Source: Dyadobacter bucti (GTDB taxonomy: Bacteria > Bacteroidota > Bacteroidia > Cytophagales > Spirosomataceae). Taken from it: a stretch of 64,000 nt of DNA. A program made the translations under genes and the position numbers. The notes below the pieces were generated by a model. It made no database searches. It saw nothing but the letters and a program-made list of their open reading frames with translations, and was not told the origin of the DNA. Every line of letters starts with the position of its first letter. Position 1 is the stretch's first letter. The stretch spans positions 54,787 through 118,786 of the forward strand of contig NZ_SWFP01000015.1 of assembly GCF_005869225.1 (NCBI RefSeq), in the 5' to 3' direction. Below, in pieces: positions 63,923 to 64,000 of the stretch.

Positions 63923-64000
63923 ATGGGAGTTCAGAAAGAGAGCAAAACCCGAAAGAGTTATGATGCTGAGTTTAAGCAGGAAGTAACGAGAATGTTGGCT
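63923..64000 (+). CDS. transposase OrfA-like, 5' fragment cut by window edge
   Basis: A short frame from ATG 63923 runs off the window: MGVQKESKTRKSYDAEFKQE continuing VTRMLA. The pattern KxRKSYDAEFKxE is the classical beginning of IS3-type OrfA helix-turn-helix proteins (RRRYSAEFKxEAV). An inverted pair TTTTGCA / TGCAAAA just upstream (63901-63922) may belong to the insertion-sequence end. Only 26 codons are visible, so the family is tentative. Confidence 0.5.
   Translation, partial: MGVQKESKTRKSYDAEFKQEVTRMLA

Noticed and set aside
56211..64000. Anti-phage defence island 3' of the tRNA
   Set aside because: No restriction enzyme, methyltransferase, toxin-antitoxin, retron, CBASS or Gabija-like gene is recognisable; only mobilization genes and unknown small genes are present.

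Overview
The window looks like a chromosome segment of a Bacteroidota member of the Cytophagales type, in the neighbourhood of Dyadobacter/Spirosoma. The evidence is a SusC/SusD pair, a gliding-type C-terminal sorting domain, a short RpoD without region 1.1, many TPR and TonB proteins, and host genes whose starts mostly lack Shine-Dalgarno sequences. The genus is an inference from gene content. No rRNA is present, and there is one tRNA (Met, CAU).

Layout. 1-3.3 kb: a possible tiny membrane ORF, an AraC-type regulator that stops inside its second helix-turn-helix, and a LytTR/LytS-type two-component pair on the minus strand. 3.7-7.3 kb (plus): a fused trehalose-6-phosphate synthase/phosphatase, a Crp/Fnr-like regulator and a DinB-fold protein. 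7.7-11.8 kb (minus): an operon of GntP-type permease, RidA, D-threonine-aldolase/D-serine-dehydratase-like enzyme and M19 dipeptidase, best read as a D-amino-acid or D-amino-acid-dipeptide catabolic module. 12.1-17.6 kb (plus): gyrA, a secreted TPR protein and a DKNYY-repeat lipoprotein.

17.6-32.9 kb (minus): a 15-kb exported-sugar locus in at least three transcription units. These are (a) a membrane DUF2231/planctomycete-cytochrome/DUF1549/DUF1553 protein plus a Tat lipoprotein of the DUF1501 family; (b) SusC and SusD; (c) a propeller/HEAT/cytochrome-c protein, a ThuA-like protein and two tandemly duplicated Tat-exported TIM-barrel isomerases. The region ahead of each unit carries the same bipartite element, GACASARCAGGAYAG, 19 bases, TARTATTG (minus-strand sense). 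The spacing is identical in all three copies. I read this as one regulon with a common activator-dependent promoter, and it is the most interesting observation in the window.

33.6-56.3 kb is core chromosome: a T9SS-type secreted protein, an XRE regulator with palindromes at its start, dapD, gap, then a minus-strand run (trmB, folC, TonB, HU/SPOR protein, outer-membrane barrel, 1000-residue TPR protein), a TPR lipoprotein, menD, rpoD, pnp, rpsO, an LptF/G permease, an SRPBCC protein and tRNA-Met.

56.3-64 kb, immediately 3' of tRNA-Met, is accessory DNA: an HNH/AP2 endonuclease, MobA/MobC-like mobilization proteins, a VirD4/TraG coupling protein with an odd Walker A, a Toprim primase, and a tight run of eight small unknown genes. 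Those eight overlap start-to-stop, and several have strong Shine-Dalgarno sequences unlike the host genes. The window ends in the first 26 codons of what looks like an IS transposase OrfA. No integrase or second attachment site is visible, so the element boundary on the right is unknown.
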